NCBI GenBank assembly: GCA_035698665.1
Contig: DASSBN010000060.1
Span: 1 to 61,990, forward strand
DNA from: DATEOR01 sp035698665
GTDB taxonomy: Bacteria > Actinomycetota > Thermoleophilia > Gaiellales > Gaiellaceae
DNA: 61,990 nt
Direction of reading: 5' to 3'
This document shows, piece after piece, positions 44,156-52,056 of this stretch. How positions within the stretch are numbered: position 1 is the stretch's first letter; each line of letters starts with the position of its first letter. The notes below the pieces were generated by a model. That model made no database searches. It was not told the origin of the DNA and saw nothing but the letters and a program-made list of their open reading frames with translations. The position numbers and the translations under genes are program-made.

Positions 44156-44171
44156 CTCCGAAAAACTCTAG

Positions 44172-45569
44172 CTAGCTGTCGAAGCCGAGACCCAGGCGGT
44201 CGAGCGTTCGCAGCCAGAGCCCGCGTTCGCCCGTCCGATCGGCCCGCGCGAGCTCCTTCCGCGTCAGCGTGATCCCCGCCCAGCGGAGCGGCTCCGGCGG
44301 AAACGGCAGCGGCTTCGTCCGCACGAGGCGCAGACGAGTGAGCTCCGAGTCGACGCCATCCGCGAGCTCAAGGGCGACGCGCGCGCCGAACCGACTAGCG
44401 CCCACGCCGAGGCCCGTGAACCCGACGACGTACACGGCTCTGCCCCCGAGCCCTTTCCCGAAGGTCATGCAGAAGCGGCTGCAGGTGTCGATGGCGCCGC
44501 CCCAGCGATGCGTGAACCTCAGCCCTTCGAGCTGCGGGAAGGTCGTGAAGAAGTTCATCGCGAGCATCTCGAAGGTCTCGGGGCGCTGGTCGAGGTGCGG
44601 GCCGAGGCCGTTCGCGAAGGTGTAGACCGCGTCGTAGCCGCCCCAGAGAATCCGGCCGTCGCTCGTCAGCCGGTAGTAGTGGAACTGGTTCCCCGAGTCC
44701 GCGGCGCCCTGGCGGTTCTTCCAGCCGATTGCCGAGCGCTGCTCTTCCGAGAGCGGCTCGGTCACGAGCACGTAGTCGTAGACCGGGACGACGTAGCGGC
44801 GGATCGAGCGCACGAGCGGCGGGAAGGCCGAGGTCGCGAGCACGACGCGCCGCGCACGAACCTGCCCACCGAGGGTCTCGAGCGAGACGCCGGCCCCGTC
44901 TGCCTCGATCCCGAGCACCGGCGTCGCCTCGTGGATCCGCGCCCCACGAGATTCGGCACCCGCCGCGAGGCCCCACGCCAACCGCGCAGGGTCGAGCGTC
45001 GCCACGCCGGTCTTCTGCCAGACCCCGCCCAGGTAGGTGGGAGAGTCGAGCTCCGCCCGGACGGCGTCGCGGTCGAGCCATTCGGCGTCGTGGCCGTAGC
45101 GGCGCAGCTCCTCGGCGTGCTCCTCGAGGTCCGCGACCTCGTGGTCGCGCGTCGCGACGTCGAGGAGGCCGACCGGCTCGTAGCGAGCGTCGATCCCGAG
45201 CTCCACGATCGCTTCGGCGATGCCGGCGAGGTTCTCGCGCCCAAGCTCCTCGAGCCGCGCGATCTCCGCGGGAAAGCGCGACACGCCGTTCGCCAACCCG
45301 TGTGTGAGGGAGGAGTCGCAGAAGCCGCCGTTTCGGCCGCTCGCGCCGAACGCGATCCGCTCACCTTCGAGCAGGACGACGGAGCGCTTCGGGTCGGCGC
45401 GCAGCGCCTCGACCGCGGCCCAGAGCCCCGTGAGACCGCCGCCGACGATCGCGAGGTCGCACTCGATCTCCCCTTCGAGCGGCTCGCGCGCAGGCGGCCG
45501 GTCGGCCGTCGCGAGCCAGAAGGGCTCGTGCTCGGCGTCGGCGACCGCGCTGTGGAACCGGGCTACCAG
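44172..45569 (-). CDS. FAD-dependent oxidoreductase (DAO family) between pdxS and pdxT, CTG start
   Basis: The 465-residue protein has the FAD-binding CDLAIVGGGLTGLWAAVEAL, the family segment GASGRNGGFCDSSL, and a C-terminal VGFTGLGVGASRFGA flavin motif, as in PuuB-like and glycine/sarcosine-type amine oxidases. The substrate is unknown. There is no ATG, GTG or TTG in frame between the pdxS stop and the FAD motif; the best start is CTG 45569, overlapping the last pdxS codons. Its place inside the PLP synthase unit suggests an amine or vitamer substrate. Confidence 0.85.
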   Translation of the reverse strand: MVARFHSAVADAEHEPFWLATADRPPAREPLEGEIECDLAIVGGGLTGLWAAVEALRADPKRSVVLLEGERIAFGASGRNGGFCDSSLTHGLANGVSRFPAEIARLEELGRENLAGIAEAIVELGIDARYEPVGLLDVATRDHEVADLEEHAEELRRYGHDAEWLDRDAVRAELDSPTYLGGVWQKTGVATLDPARLAWGLAAGAESRGARIHEATPVLGIEADGAGVSLETLGGQVRARRVVLATSAFPPLVRSIRRYVVPVYDYVLVTEPLSEEQRSAIGWKNRQGAADSGNQFHYYRLTSDGRILWGGYDAVYTFANGLGPHLDQRPETFEMLAMNFFTTFPQLEGLRFTHRWGGAIDTCSRFCMTFGKGLGGRAVYVVGFTGLGVGASRFGARVALELADGVDSELTRLRLVRTKPLPFPPEPLRWAGITLTRKELARADRTGERGLWLRTLDRLGLGFDS

Positions 45570-46447
45570 CCGCGCGTTTCGAGCAGCTCTTCGGGGGCGA
45601 GCGCGGCGGTCGAGAGCCCGCGCATCGGCTCGCCGAGGCCGGCGGAGACCCTGGCGAGGACCTCGGGATCCCGGAAGTGCGTGGTCGCCTCGACGATCGC
45701 CTTTGCGCGCGCGGACGGCGAGGAGCTCTTGAAGATCCCGCTGCCGACGAAGACGCCGTCGGCGCCGAGCTGCATGCAGAGCGCCGCGTCCGCAGGAGTC
45801 GCGATGCCGCCGGCGGTGAACATGACCACGGGTAGACGGCCGCGCTCGGCCACGTCCTTCACGAGGACGAACGGCGCCTGGATCTCCTTCGCGACGGTGA
45901 AGAGCTCTTCCTCGGGCGCGCACTGGAGGCGCCGGATGTCGCCCATGACGGCTCGCATGTGGCGGACGGCGTTGACGATGTCGCCCGTGCCCGCCTCGCC
46001 CTTCGTGCGGATCATCGCCGCGCCTTCGTTGATTCGCCGCAGCGCCTCGCCGAGATTGCGGCAGCCGCAGACGAAGGGGATGCTGAACTTCCACTTGTCG
46101 ATGTGGTTCTGCTCGTCCGCGGGCGTGAGGACCTCGCTCTCGTCGACGTAGTCGACCTCGAGAGCCTCGAGGATCTGCGCCTCGACGAAGTGGCCGATCC
46201 GCGCCTTGGCCATGACGGGAATGGTCACGGCCTCCTGGATCTCCTTGATCTTCGATGGGTCGGCCATCCGCGCGACGCCGCCTTCCTTGCGGATGTCCGC
46301 GGGCACGCGCTCGAGCGCCATCACCGCGACTGCCCCGGCCTCCTCCGCGATGCGGGCTTCCTCGGCGGTGGTGACGTCCATGATGACGCCGCCCTTCAGC
46401 ATCTCCGCGAGGCCGCTCTTCACGCGCATGGTGGCGAGCTCGGACAT
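45563..46447 (-). CDS. pdxS: Pyridoxal 5'-phosphate synthase, synthase subunit
   Basis: The 294-residue TIM barrel builds PLP from ribose 5-phosphate, glyceraldehyde 3-phosphate and ammonia. Visible signatures are GGVIMDVTTAEEARIAEEAGA, the catalytic Lys in PVMAKARIGHFVEAQ and the phosphate-binding AGGIATPADAALCMQLGADG. The ATG is seven bases after TAGAAT. With PdxT it forms the 12+12 complex that makes PLP without an oxidase step. Confidence 0.97.
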   Translation of the reverse strand: MSELATMRVKSGLAEMLKGGVIMDVTTAEEARIAEEAGAVAVMALERVPADIRKEGGVARMADPSKIKEIQEAVTIPVMAKARIGHFVEAQILEALEVDYVDESEVLTPADEQNHIDKWKFSIPFVCGCRNLGEALRRINEGAAMIRTKGEAGTGDIVNAVRHMRAVMGDIRRLQCAPEEELFTVAKEIQAPFVLVKDVAERGRLPVVMFTAGGIATPADAALCMQLGADGVFVGSGIFKSSSPSARAKAIVEATTHFRDPEVLARVSAGLGEPMRGLSTAALAPEELLETRGW

Positions 46448-46454
46448 GGGATGG

Positions 46455-46460
46455 ATTCTA
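46455..46460 (-). promoter_or_regulatory. -10 element of pdxS, overlapping the upstream stop codon
   Basis: TAGAAT on the minus strand ends seven bases before the pdxS ATG, and its first three bases are the TAG stop of the upstream methyltransferase-MTHFR gene. Confidence 0.6.
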
Positions 46461-48278
46461 GCCGTCGAGAAGATCGAGAGCCGCCGTGGGCTCCTTGAAG
46501 GGAGGAATCACGTAGATGCCGGCGGCCCGGCTCCGCGACTCCTCCACGAGCTCACGCGCGAGCTCGAATCCGACGCGCCTCGCGTCGGGGCCCGCCGCGG
46601 CCAGCCGTTCCTGGACGGCTTCGGGGATCGTGATCCCTGGCACCTCGTTGTGGAGCCGGAAGGCGAGCTCGAAGCTCGTGAGGGGCCAGATGCCGACGAG
46701 GATGGGCACTGATGAGGCGCCCCCGAGCGCGTCGAGCAGGCGGTCGAGGTAGCCGATGTCGAAGAGCGCCTGCGTCATGGCGAAACGCGCACCCGCGTCG
46801 ATCTTCGCTCGAAACCGCTGGATCTCGCCCTCCAGGTCGGCGGCGGAGGGGTTGACGGCGACCCCGACGTAGAAGCTCGTCGGCGAGTCGATCGCCTTCC
46901 CCGAATAGTCCTCGCCGCGGTTGAGGCGGGAAAGCATCTCGGTGAGCCCGATCGCGTCCACCTCGTACACGCCGCTCGAGCCCGGATAGTCGCCCACGTG
47001 CGGCGGGTCGCCGGTGATCGCGAGAACGTTGCGGATCCCCGCCGCGTGTGCGCCGAGGAGCTGCGACTGGAGCCCCATGATGGAGGCGTCGCGCGGCGTG
47101 ACGTGTGGGATCGTCTCGAGGCCGACCTTCTCCTCGATCGCGACTGCGGCCATGAGCGCGGAGAGCCGGGCGCGCGCCATCGGGTTGTCGTTCAGATCGG
47201 TGGCGTCGACGCGGCCCGAGGACTTCAGGCGCGCGGCCGCCGCGAGCAATGCCTCCGTGTTCGTGCCCTTCGGCGGGTCGAGCTCGACCGACACGACCCA
47301 TTCCCCCGCGTCGAGCTTGCGCTGCAGATTCGTCTTCTCGCTCGTCCGCGCAATCGTCGCGGCCACCTGGCGCTCGACGGCCGCGAAGTGCAGGCGCGGC
47401 TCGCGCTCCTGCTCGACCGCAGCGGCGATCGCCGCGATCTGCGCGGGCGTCGTCCCGCAACAGCCCCCGATGATGCGCGCGCCGAGGTTCCGCGCCTGCG
47501 CCGCGAACTCCGCGAAGTAGTCCGCGGTCGCGTTCGGGTAGACGAGCGCGCCGCCGCGACGGCTCGGCAGCCCGACGTTCGGCTGCGCCGTGAGCGGCAT
47601 GCCTCCCGCCTCGACGGCCATGTCCGCGAGCGCTGCGAGCGCGGCCTGGGGGCCGAGCCCGCAGTTGGCTCCCACGGCGGCGACGCCGAGCTCACGAAGG
47701 CGGGAAGCCGCTTCACCGGCGCGGACGCCCGCGAGGGTCTCGGCGTCCTCGTCGAAGGTCAGCTGGGCGACCACGGGGAGTGAGGAGACCGAGCGCACCG
47801 CCTCGATCGCCGTGACGAGCTCGTCGAGCTCGAAGAACGTCTCGACCATGTACAGGTCGACCCCGCGGCCCTCGAGCAACCGCGCCTGCTCGCGGAAGAC
47901 CTCGCCCGCGTCGTCGGCGCCGTGGCTGCCCGAAAGGTCGCCGAGCGGCCCGATCGACCCCGCGATGAGGACGGGCTGCCCGGAAACGTCGCGCGCCTCT
48001 CGGGCAAGACGCACTCCTGCCTCGACGATCTCCTGCAACCGGTCGTCGAGGAGCTGTGCCGAGAGCTTGCGCCGGTTCGCCCCGAACGTGTTCGCCTCGA
48101 TCAGCTCGGCGCCCGCGCGGATGAAGCCGAGGTGCACCGAGACGACGGCCTCAGGAGCTTTCAGGTTCGCCTCCTCGGGGCAGCGGAGCCGCGGGACCGC
48201 CGCGGTGACGAGCGCGCCCGTGCCTCCGTCGGCGACGATCACGCGGCCTTCGTCGAGTCGCTCCTGCGCCCTGTTCAC
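46458..48278 (-). CDS. Bifunctional homocysteine S-methyltransferase / methylenetetrahydrofolate reductase
   Basis: The 606-residue fusion has an N-terminal homocysteine methyltransferase barrel (about 1-295) with zinc cysteines in VGANCGLG and IIGGCCGTTP. A C-terminal MTHFR barrel follows (about 320-600) with VSVELDPPKGTN, ITGDPPHVGDYPG and FAMTQALFD. It is the YitJ layout that couples making 5-methyl-THF to methylating homocysteine. The GTG is six bases after TAGGCT. Confidence 0.94.
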   Translation of the reverse strand: MNRAQERLDEGRVIVADGGTGALVTAAVPRLRCPEEANLKAPEAVVSVHLGFIRAGAELIEANTFGANRRKLSAQLLDDRLQEIVEAGVRLAREARDVSGQPVLIAGSIGPLGDLSGSHGADDAGEVFREQARLLEGRGVDLYMVETFFELDELVTAIEAVRSVSSLPVVAQLTFDEDAETLAGVRAGEAASRLRELGVAAVGANCGLGPQAALAALADMAVEAGGMPLTAQPNVGLPSRRGGALVYPNATADYFAEFAAQARNLGARIIGGCCGTTPAQIAAIAAAVEQEREPRLHFAAVERQVAATIARTSEKTNLQRKLDAGEWVVSVELDPPKGTNTEALLAAAARLKSSGRVDATDLNDNPMARARLSALMAAVAIEEKVGLETIPHVTPRDASIMGLQSQLLGAHAAGIRNVLAITGDPPHVGDYPGSSGVYEVDAIGLTEMLSRLNRGEDYSGKAIDSPTSFYVGVAVNPSAADLEGEIQRFRAKIDAGARFAMTQALFDIGYLDRLLDALGGASSVPILVGIWPLTSFELAFRLHNEVPGITIPEAVQERLAAAGPDARRVGFELARELVEESRSRAAGIYVIPPFKEPTAALDLLDG

Positions 48279-48284
48279 GAGGCG

Positions 48285-48290
48285 AGCCTA
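48285..48290 (-). promoter_or_regulatory. -10 element of the methyltransferase-MTHFR gene, overlapping the upstream stop codon
   Basis: TAGGCT on the minus strand ends six bases before the GTG at 48278; its TAG is the stop of the upstream amidotransferase gene. Confidence 0.5.
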
Positions 48291-49121
48291 GCCCGGGGAG
48301 CGCGGGGTGAACGGCCTGAGCTCGTCCTCGCCCGGCTCCACGATGCCCACATGGGACTCGGGCACCTCGTGCCACGCGCCCGGTAGGTCCCCGAGCGGCT
48401 CCGAGACGACCACCCTGGTCTCGTCCGAAAGGCGCTGTAGCTCGGCACTCTCCGGATAGAGCGCCTTGAGCGCGTCCATGCGCGTGCTCAAGTAGAGCGT
48501 GCGTGAGTCGTGCTCGCTCGAATAGCGGAACGCCCAGATCTTCTCGCCGTCCGTGGTCGCGACGGTCATCTGGATCGGATGCTCGATCCCGCGTCTCCGG
48601 CCGGTCTCCTCGACGAAGCCGACCATGCGCTCGACCGCCGCGACGGGATCGTCCTCGAGCCCGAACGTCAGAGCGAGATAGAACATCGTCTCGGAGTCCG
48701 TCGTCCCTTCGATCGAGCCGAAGTAGGCGTCGTCGACGGCGTTCTGCAACTCCCGCTTCATGAGATGGAAGTCGCGGATGAGGCCGTTGTGCATCCACAG
48801 CCGGTTCCCGAACCGGAACGGGTGTGTGTTCGTCTCCTGGATCGCGGTGCCGGTCGAGGCCCGGATGTGCGCGAAGAAAAGAGGCGACGAGATGCCGGCG
48901 GCCAGCTCGCGGAGGTTGCGGTCGTTCCAGGCCGGATGCGTGCTCCGATAGACCCTGGGCGGCTCCTCCTCCTCGTACCACCCGACGCCGAAGCCGTCGC
49001 CGTTCGTCGGAGTCGCGCCCTGGCGAGCGTGCAGGCTCTGGTCGATCAGCGAGCGGTCGCGCTTCACGAGCAGCTCCTCGAGCCGGATCGGCGTCCCCGA
49101 GTACGCGAGCCAGCGGCACAT
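48288..49121 (-). CDS. Class II glutamine amidotransferase (YafJ-like)
   Basis: The 277-residue protein keeps the N-terminal nucleophile (MCRWLAYSG, Cys 2 after Met removal), FFAHIRASTGTA and the HPFRFGNRLWMHNGLI and DSETMFYLAL blocks of Ntn-type glutaminases. EgtC of ergothioneine synthesis is related, but no egt genes are here, so the acceptor is unknown. It starts two bases after the stop of the HerA-like gene and is likely co-transcribed with it. Confidence 0.87.
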   Translation of the reverse strand: MCRWLAYSGTPIRLEELLVKRDRSLIDQSLHARQGATPTNGDGFGVGWYEEEEPPRVYRSTHPAWNDRNLRELAAGISSPLFFAHIRASTGTAIQETNTHPFRFGNRLWMHNGLIRDFHLMKRELQNAVDDAYFGSIEGTTDSETMFYLALTFGLEDDPVAAVERMVGFVEETGRRRGIEHPIQMTVATTDGEKIWAFRYSSEHDSRTLYLSTRMDALKALYPESAELQRLSDETRVVVSEPLGDLPGAWHEVPESHVGIVEPGEDELRPFTPRSPG

Positions 49122-49123
49122 CG

Positions 49124-50503
49124 CTAGGAGCCGTCCGCCCAGGACGACGGCACGTCGCTTCCGCCCTCCTCGGCGATCCGCGGGCCGAAGCGGACGAAGG
49201 CCGGGTGCGACGCGATCTTGCCCGCCACGAGGGCCTCGCCCGGACGGAAGTCGCCGGCCCGCTCGACGAGAGCCCCCGGCGCAAAGGACAGCGTCTCGGC
49301 CAGGTACGCCCGGTCGGCCGCCGAGCTCATACGCATGAGGACGAGGTTGTCGCACTGGGAGACGACGAGCTCGTTCACGCGTTGCGGCCGCTGGGTCGAG
49401 ACGAGCAGGTAGAGGCCGAACTTCCGACCCTCGGCTGCGATCTGCGCCGCGCGTTCGGTCGCGAGCGCCGTGACCTCGTCGGCCGGCTCACGGGGACAGA
49501 CGTTGTGCGCCTCGTCGATGACGATGAGGACCGGGTCGCGCTCGGCCCGGCGGCGCCAGAGCGCCGCGAGGACGCTCTCGGCCGCGATCGCCTTCTCTCC
49601 CGGAGACTCCAGGGAGCCCAGGTCGACCACGAGCGCGCGCAGGCCGCCCGCGCCACTCAGATCCTGGACCGAGCCTTCGTCCCCGGTCGACCAGATCGGC
49701 CAGCGGTGGATGCCGAGGTTGCGGAGGCGCGCCCCCAGCGACCTGCGCTCCGGGTCCGAGGCTCCGAGGAGCCGCTCGGCGATCTCCGCGGCAGATGAAG
49801 CGTCGGTCTCGAGGCCCTGCTCGACGAGCTCGACCAGGACGCCGTACTCCTCCCGGTCGCGGATCGGATCGAGCCGCAGCACGGCGGCCTGCTCCTCCGC
49901 GTCGAAGTCGGTGAAGCGGACGTGGAGCCGCTCCGCTCCCTCCCCACCTCCGCGGACGGCGACGCCCCGGGTGGCGTCCCGGTAGCGGTCGGCGACGTCG
50001 CCGTCCACGCCGTCGCGAAGCGAGCCGACGCGGACGAAGTCGGAGTTGGGGTCGAGGACGACGATCCGAAGGGAGGTCTCGAGCAGTAGCTGTTCGAGCA
50101 CCGCGCCGAGCGCGTAGCTCTTCCCCGAGCCGGACTGACCGCAGAAGAACGTGTGCCGGTCGAAGCCGCCCGCGTCGAGGAGGAACCGCACTCCGTTTTC
50201 CGACACGAGCTCGCCGACGTCCAGGCCGGCGCGCTTCGGCCGCGTGCTCTCGAGCCACGCGCCGACACGCTCCTCGTCCGCGCGACCGATGGGCAGGTCG
50301 TGGAACGGAGCGATCCCTGCTTCGAGCAGGACGCCGCCTCCCTCGACGGAACCGCGCTCGCCCGGCAGGAGGTCGACGGTGTACACCTGGCCGAGGCTCT
50401 CGCCCAACGACGCGTAGCTCCCGGGCTGGAGCTCGAGCCCGTCCACCGAGGCGTGGAAGGTGAATGTCTTGCCGTCGATCGAGGTCGCGCGCGCTTCGGC
50501 CAC
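49124..50503 (-). CDS. HerA/DUF87-like ATPase
   Basis: The 459-residue protein has an N-terminal beta-rich region resembling the HAS barrel (about 5-95), Walker A FFCGQSGSGKSYALGA, a Walker B DEAH-type segment LIVIDEAHNVCP, and VSTQRPQRVNELV, as in HerA/FtsK-fold translocases. HerA normally works with the NurA nuclease; no nurA-like gene is nearby. The GTG at 50503 has GAGGAT eight bases upstream. Its divergent neighbour is the MFS gene. Confidence 0.85.
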   Translation of the reverse strand: MAEARATSIDGKTFTFHASVDGLELQPGSYASLGESLGQVYTVDLLPGERGSVEGGGVLLEAGIAPFHDLPIGRADEERVGAWLESTRPKRAGLDVGELVSENGVRFLLDAGGFDRHTFFCGQSGSGKSYALGAVLEQLLLETSLRIVVLDPNSDFVRVGSLRDGVDGDVADRYRDATRGVAVRGGGEGAERLHVRFTDFDAEEQAAVLRLDPIRDREEYGVLVELVEQGLETDASSAAEIAERLLGASDPERRSLGARLRNLGIHRWPIWSTGDEGSVQDLSGAGGLRALVVDLGSLESPGEKAIAAESVLAALWRRRAERDPVLIVIDEAHNVCPREPADEVTALATERAAQIAAEGRKFGLYLLVSTQRPQRVNELVVSQCDNLVLMRMSSAADRAYLAETLSFAPGALVERAGDFRPGEALVAGKIASHPAFVRFGPRIAEEGGSDVPSSWADGS

Positions 50504-50545
50504 GTCCTCGATCCTCGCGCACGGGCGCCGCGAATGCGAGCGGGT

Positions 50546-50551
50546 TAGGGT
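50546..50551 (+). promoter_or_regulatory. -10 element of the MFS gene (leaderless layout)
   Basis: TAGGGT ends eight bases before the ATG at 50560. Confidence 0.45.
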
Positions 50552-50559
50552 CCCTGAGA

Positions 50560-52056
50560 ATGGCGAAGAACGGCTCGGTCGACCGAAAGGCGGGGCTCGG
50601 GGTTCTCCTGGCGGCGTGCGTCTCGACGCTGGTCGTGAACGCGAACACGTCTGCGGTCACGATCCTCCTGCCGGCGATCAGCGAGGACCTCGACGCCCCC
50701 GTCGCCCAGCTTCAGTGGGCGGTGACGGGCTACATGCTCGTCGGCGCGGCGGTGATCGTGACCTCCGGCGCCCTCGGAGACGTGCTCGGCCGACGGCGTG
50801 TGTTTCTCGCCGGGCTCGTGCTCTTCGTCGCCTCGTGCATCCTCATCGCCCTCGCGACCGGCCCCGCAGGCGTGATCGGCGGCCGGATGATCCAGGGTGC
50901 CGCCGGCTCCACGATCCTCGCATGTGGAATGAGCCTCCTGTCGGTATCCGCGTCGGGAGCAAGCCAGATGAAGGCGATCACGCTCTGGGGAGCAGCGTCT
51001 GCGGCAGGCGGAGCGCTCGGCCCTCTCGTCGGCGGTGTGCTCGTCGACCTGACCGGGTGGCAGGGCCTCTTCTGGATCGACGCGGCGATCGCGGCGCTCT
51101 GCATCCCGCTGACCCTCTTCACGGTGCAGGAGTCGCGCGACCCGAACCGGCCGCGGTCGATCGACTTTGCGGGAACCGTGCTCATCGCGGTGATCCTCGT
51201 CCCGCTCGTGCTGGCACTCAGCGAGGGCACCTCCTGGGGCTGGCTCTCGCTGCCCACCCTCGGCTGCTTCGCGATCTCGATCGTCGGCGCCTTCGGCTTC
51301 GTCGCGGTGGAGAGAAAGGTGGCCGCCCCACTGGTCGACCTACGACTTCTCCGCAACGTCGTTCTCGTCGGGGCGACACTGGCGATCCTCATCGTCGCAG
51401 GAGCGATCAACGCGCTCATGTACGTCCTCAGCCTCTACTTCCAGGACTCGGCGGGCTTCGGCATGAGCGCTCTGCAGGCGGGGCTCGCAACGCTGCCCGC
51501 GGCCGCAGCGATGATCGCGATCACGCCCTTCATCACGCCCTTTGCGGTGAAGATCGGTCCGGCACGTGCAGTGGCCGTCGGTTTCGCCCTCGCGGCGGCC
51601 GCCTTCGGCGCCCTCGCGTTCGTGACGGCGTCATGGAGCTACGCCGTCTTCGTCCTGCCCCTGATCGTCCTGTCGGTCGGGCTCGGGCTGGCCAACGGCC
51701 CGGCCTCGTCGGCCTCGACGGCGTCGGTCGAAGCGGACGAGGTCGGCGCGGCCTCGGGCATCTCCAACATGGCGCGCTACATCGGAGGCTCGCTCGCCGT
51801 GGCCGCGGTCGCGACGGTCTACAACACAGTCACGGACAACCACCTGGACGAGGGAGCCTCCCCGAGCGACGCCCTCGCGGCAGGCGTCTCACGCTCGGCG
51901 CTCCTCCTCGCGATTTTCTGCGCCGCAGGGATTCTCCTGGCCGGCTTCGTACGCCGGCACCGCACCCGGAGGCCGCGTCCGATCGACCTTGCCGCAGCCG
52001 CCGCCGCGCCGGTTCACACCATCCCGACCGAGCCGGCCCGCCCCCAACTGACCTAG
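50560..52056 (+). CDS. MFS multidrug exporter, DHA2/EmrB-QacA type
   Basis: The 498-residue protein has about 14 membrane segments. The DHA2 hallmarks are ILLPAISEDLDAPVAQLQWAVTGYML in helix 1-2, motif A GALGDVLGRRRVFLAG, and motif C-like GGALGPLVGGVL. It is expected to export drugs or other amphiphilic compounds with proton antiport; the substrate is not deducible. ATG 50560 is chosen by homology and -10 spacing. Its stop shares CTAG with the convergent Dcu gene. Confidence 0.92.
   Translation: MAKNGSVDRKAGLGVLLAACVSTLVVNANTSAVTILLPAISEDLDAPVAQLQWAVTGYMLVGAAVIVTSGALGDVLGRRRVFLAGLVLFVASCILIALATGPAGVIGGRMIQGAAGSTILACGMSLLSVSASGASQMKAITLWGAASAAGGALGPLVGGVLVDLTGWQGLFWIDAAIAALCIPLTLFTVQESRDPNRPRSIDFAGTVLIAVILVPLVLALSEGTSWGWLSLPTLGCFAISIVGAFGFVAVERKVAAPLVDLRLLRNVVLVGATLAILIVAGAINALMYVLSLYFQDSAGFGMSALQAGLATLPAAAAMIAITPFITPFAVKIGPARAVAVGFALAAAAFGALAFVTASWSYAVFVLPLIVLSVGLGLANGPASSASTASVEADEVGAASGISNMARYIGGSLAVAAVATVYNTVTDNHLDEGASPSDALAAGVSRSALLLAIFCAAGILLAGFVRRHRTRRPRPIDLAAAAAAPVHTIPTEPARPQLT

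Noticed and set aside
44156..44171. TAGAGT upstream of pdxT as a leaderless promoter
   Set aside because: The spacing to ATG is nine bases and a CGGAG ribosome site adjoins the ATG, so coupling to the FAD gene is more likely.
49124..50503. Calling the HerA-like ATPase a defence system core
   Set aside because: No nuclease, Sir2 or other known HerA effector is adjacent, and the surrounding genes are metabolic.
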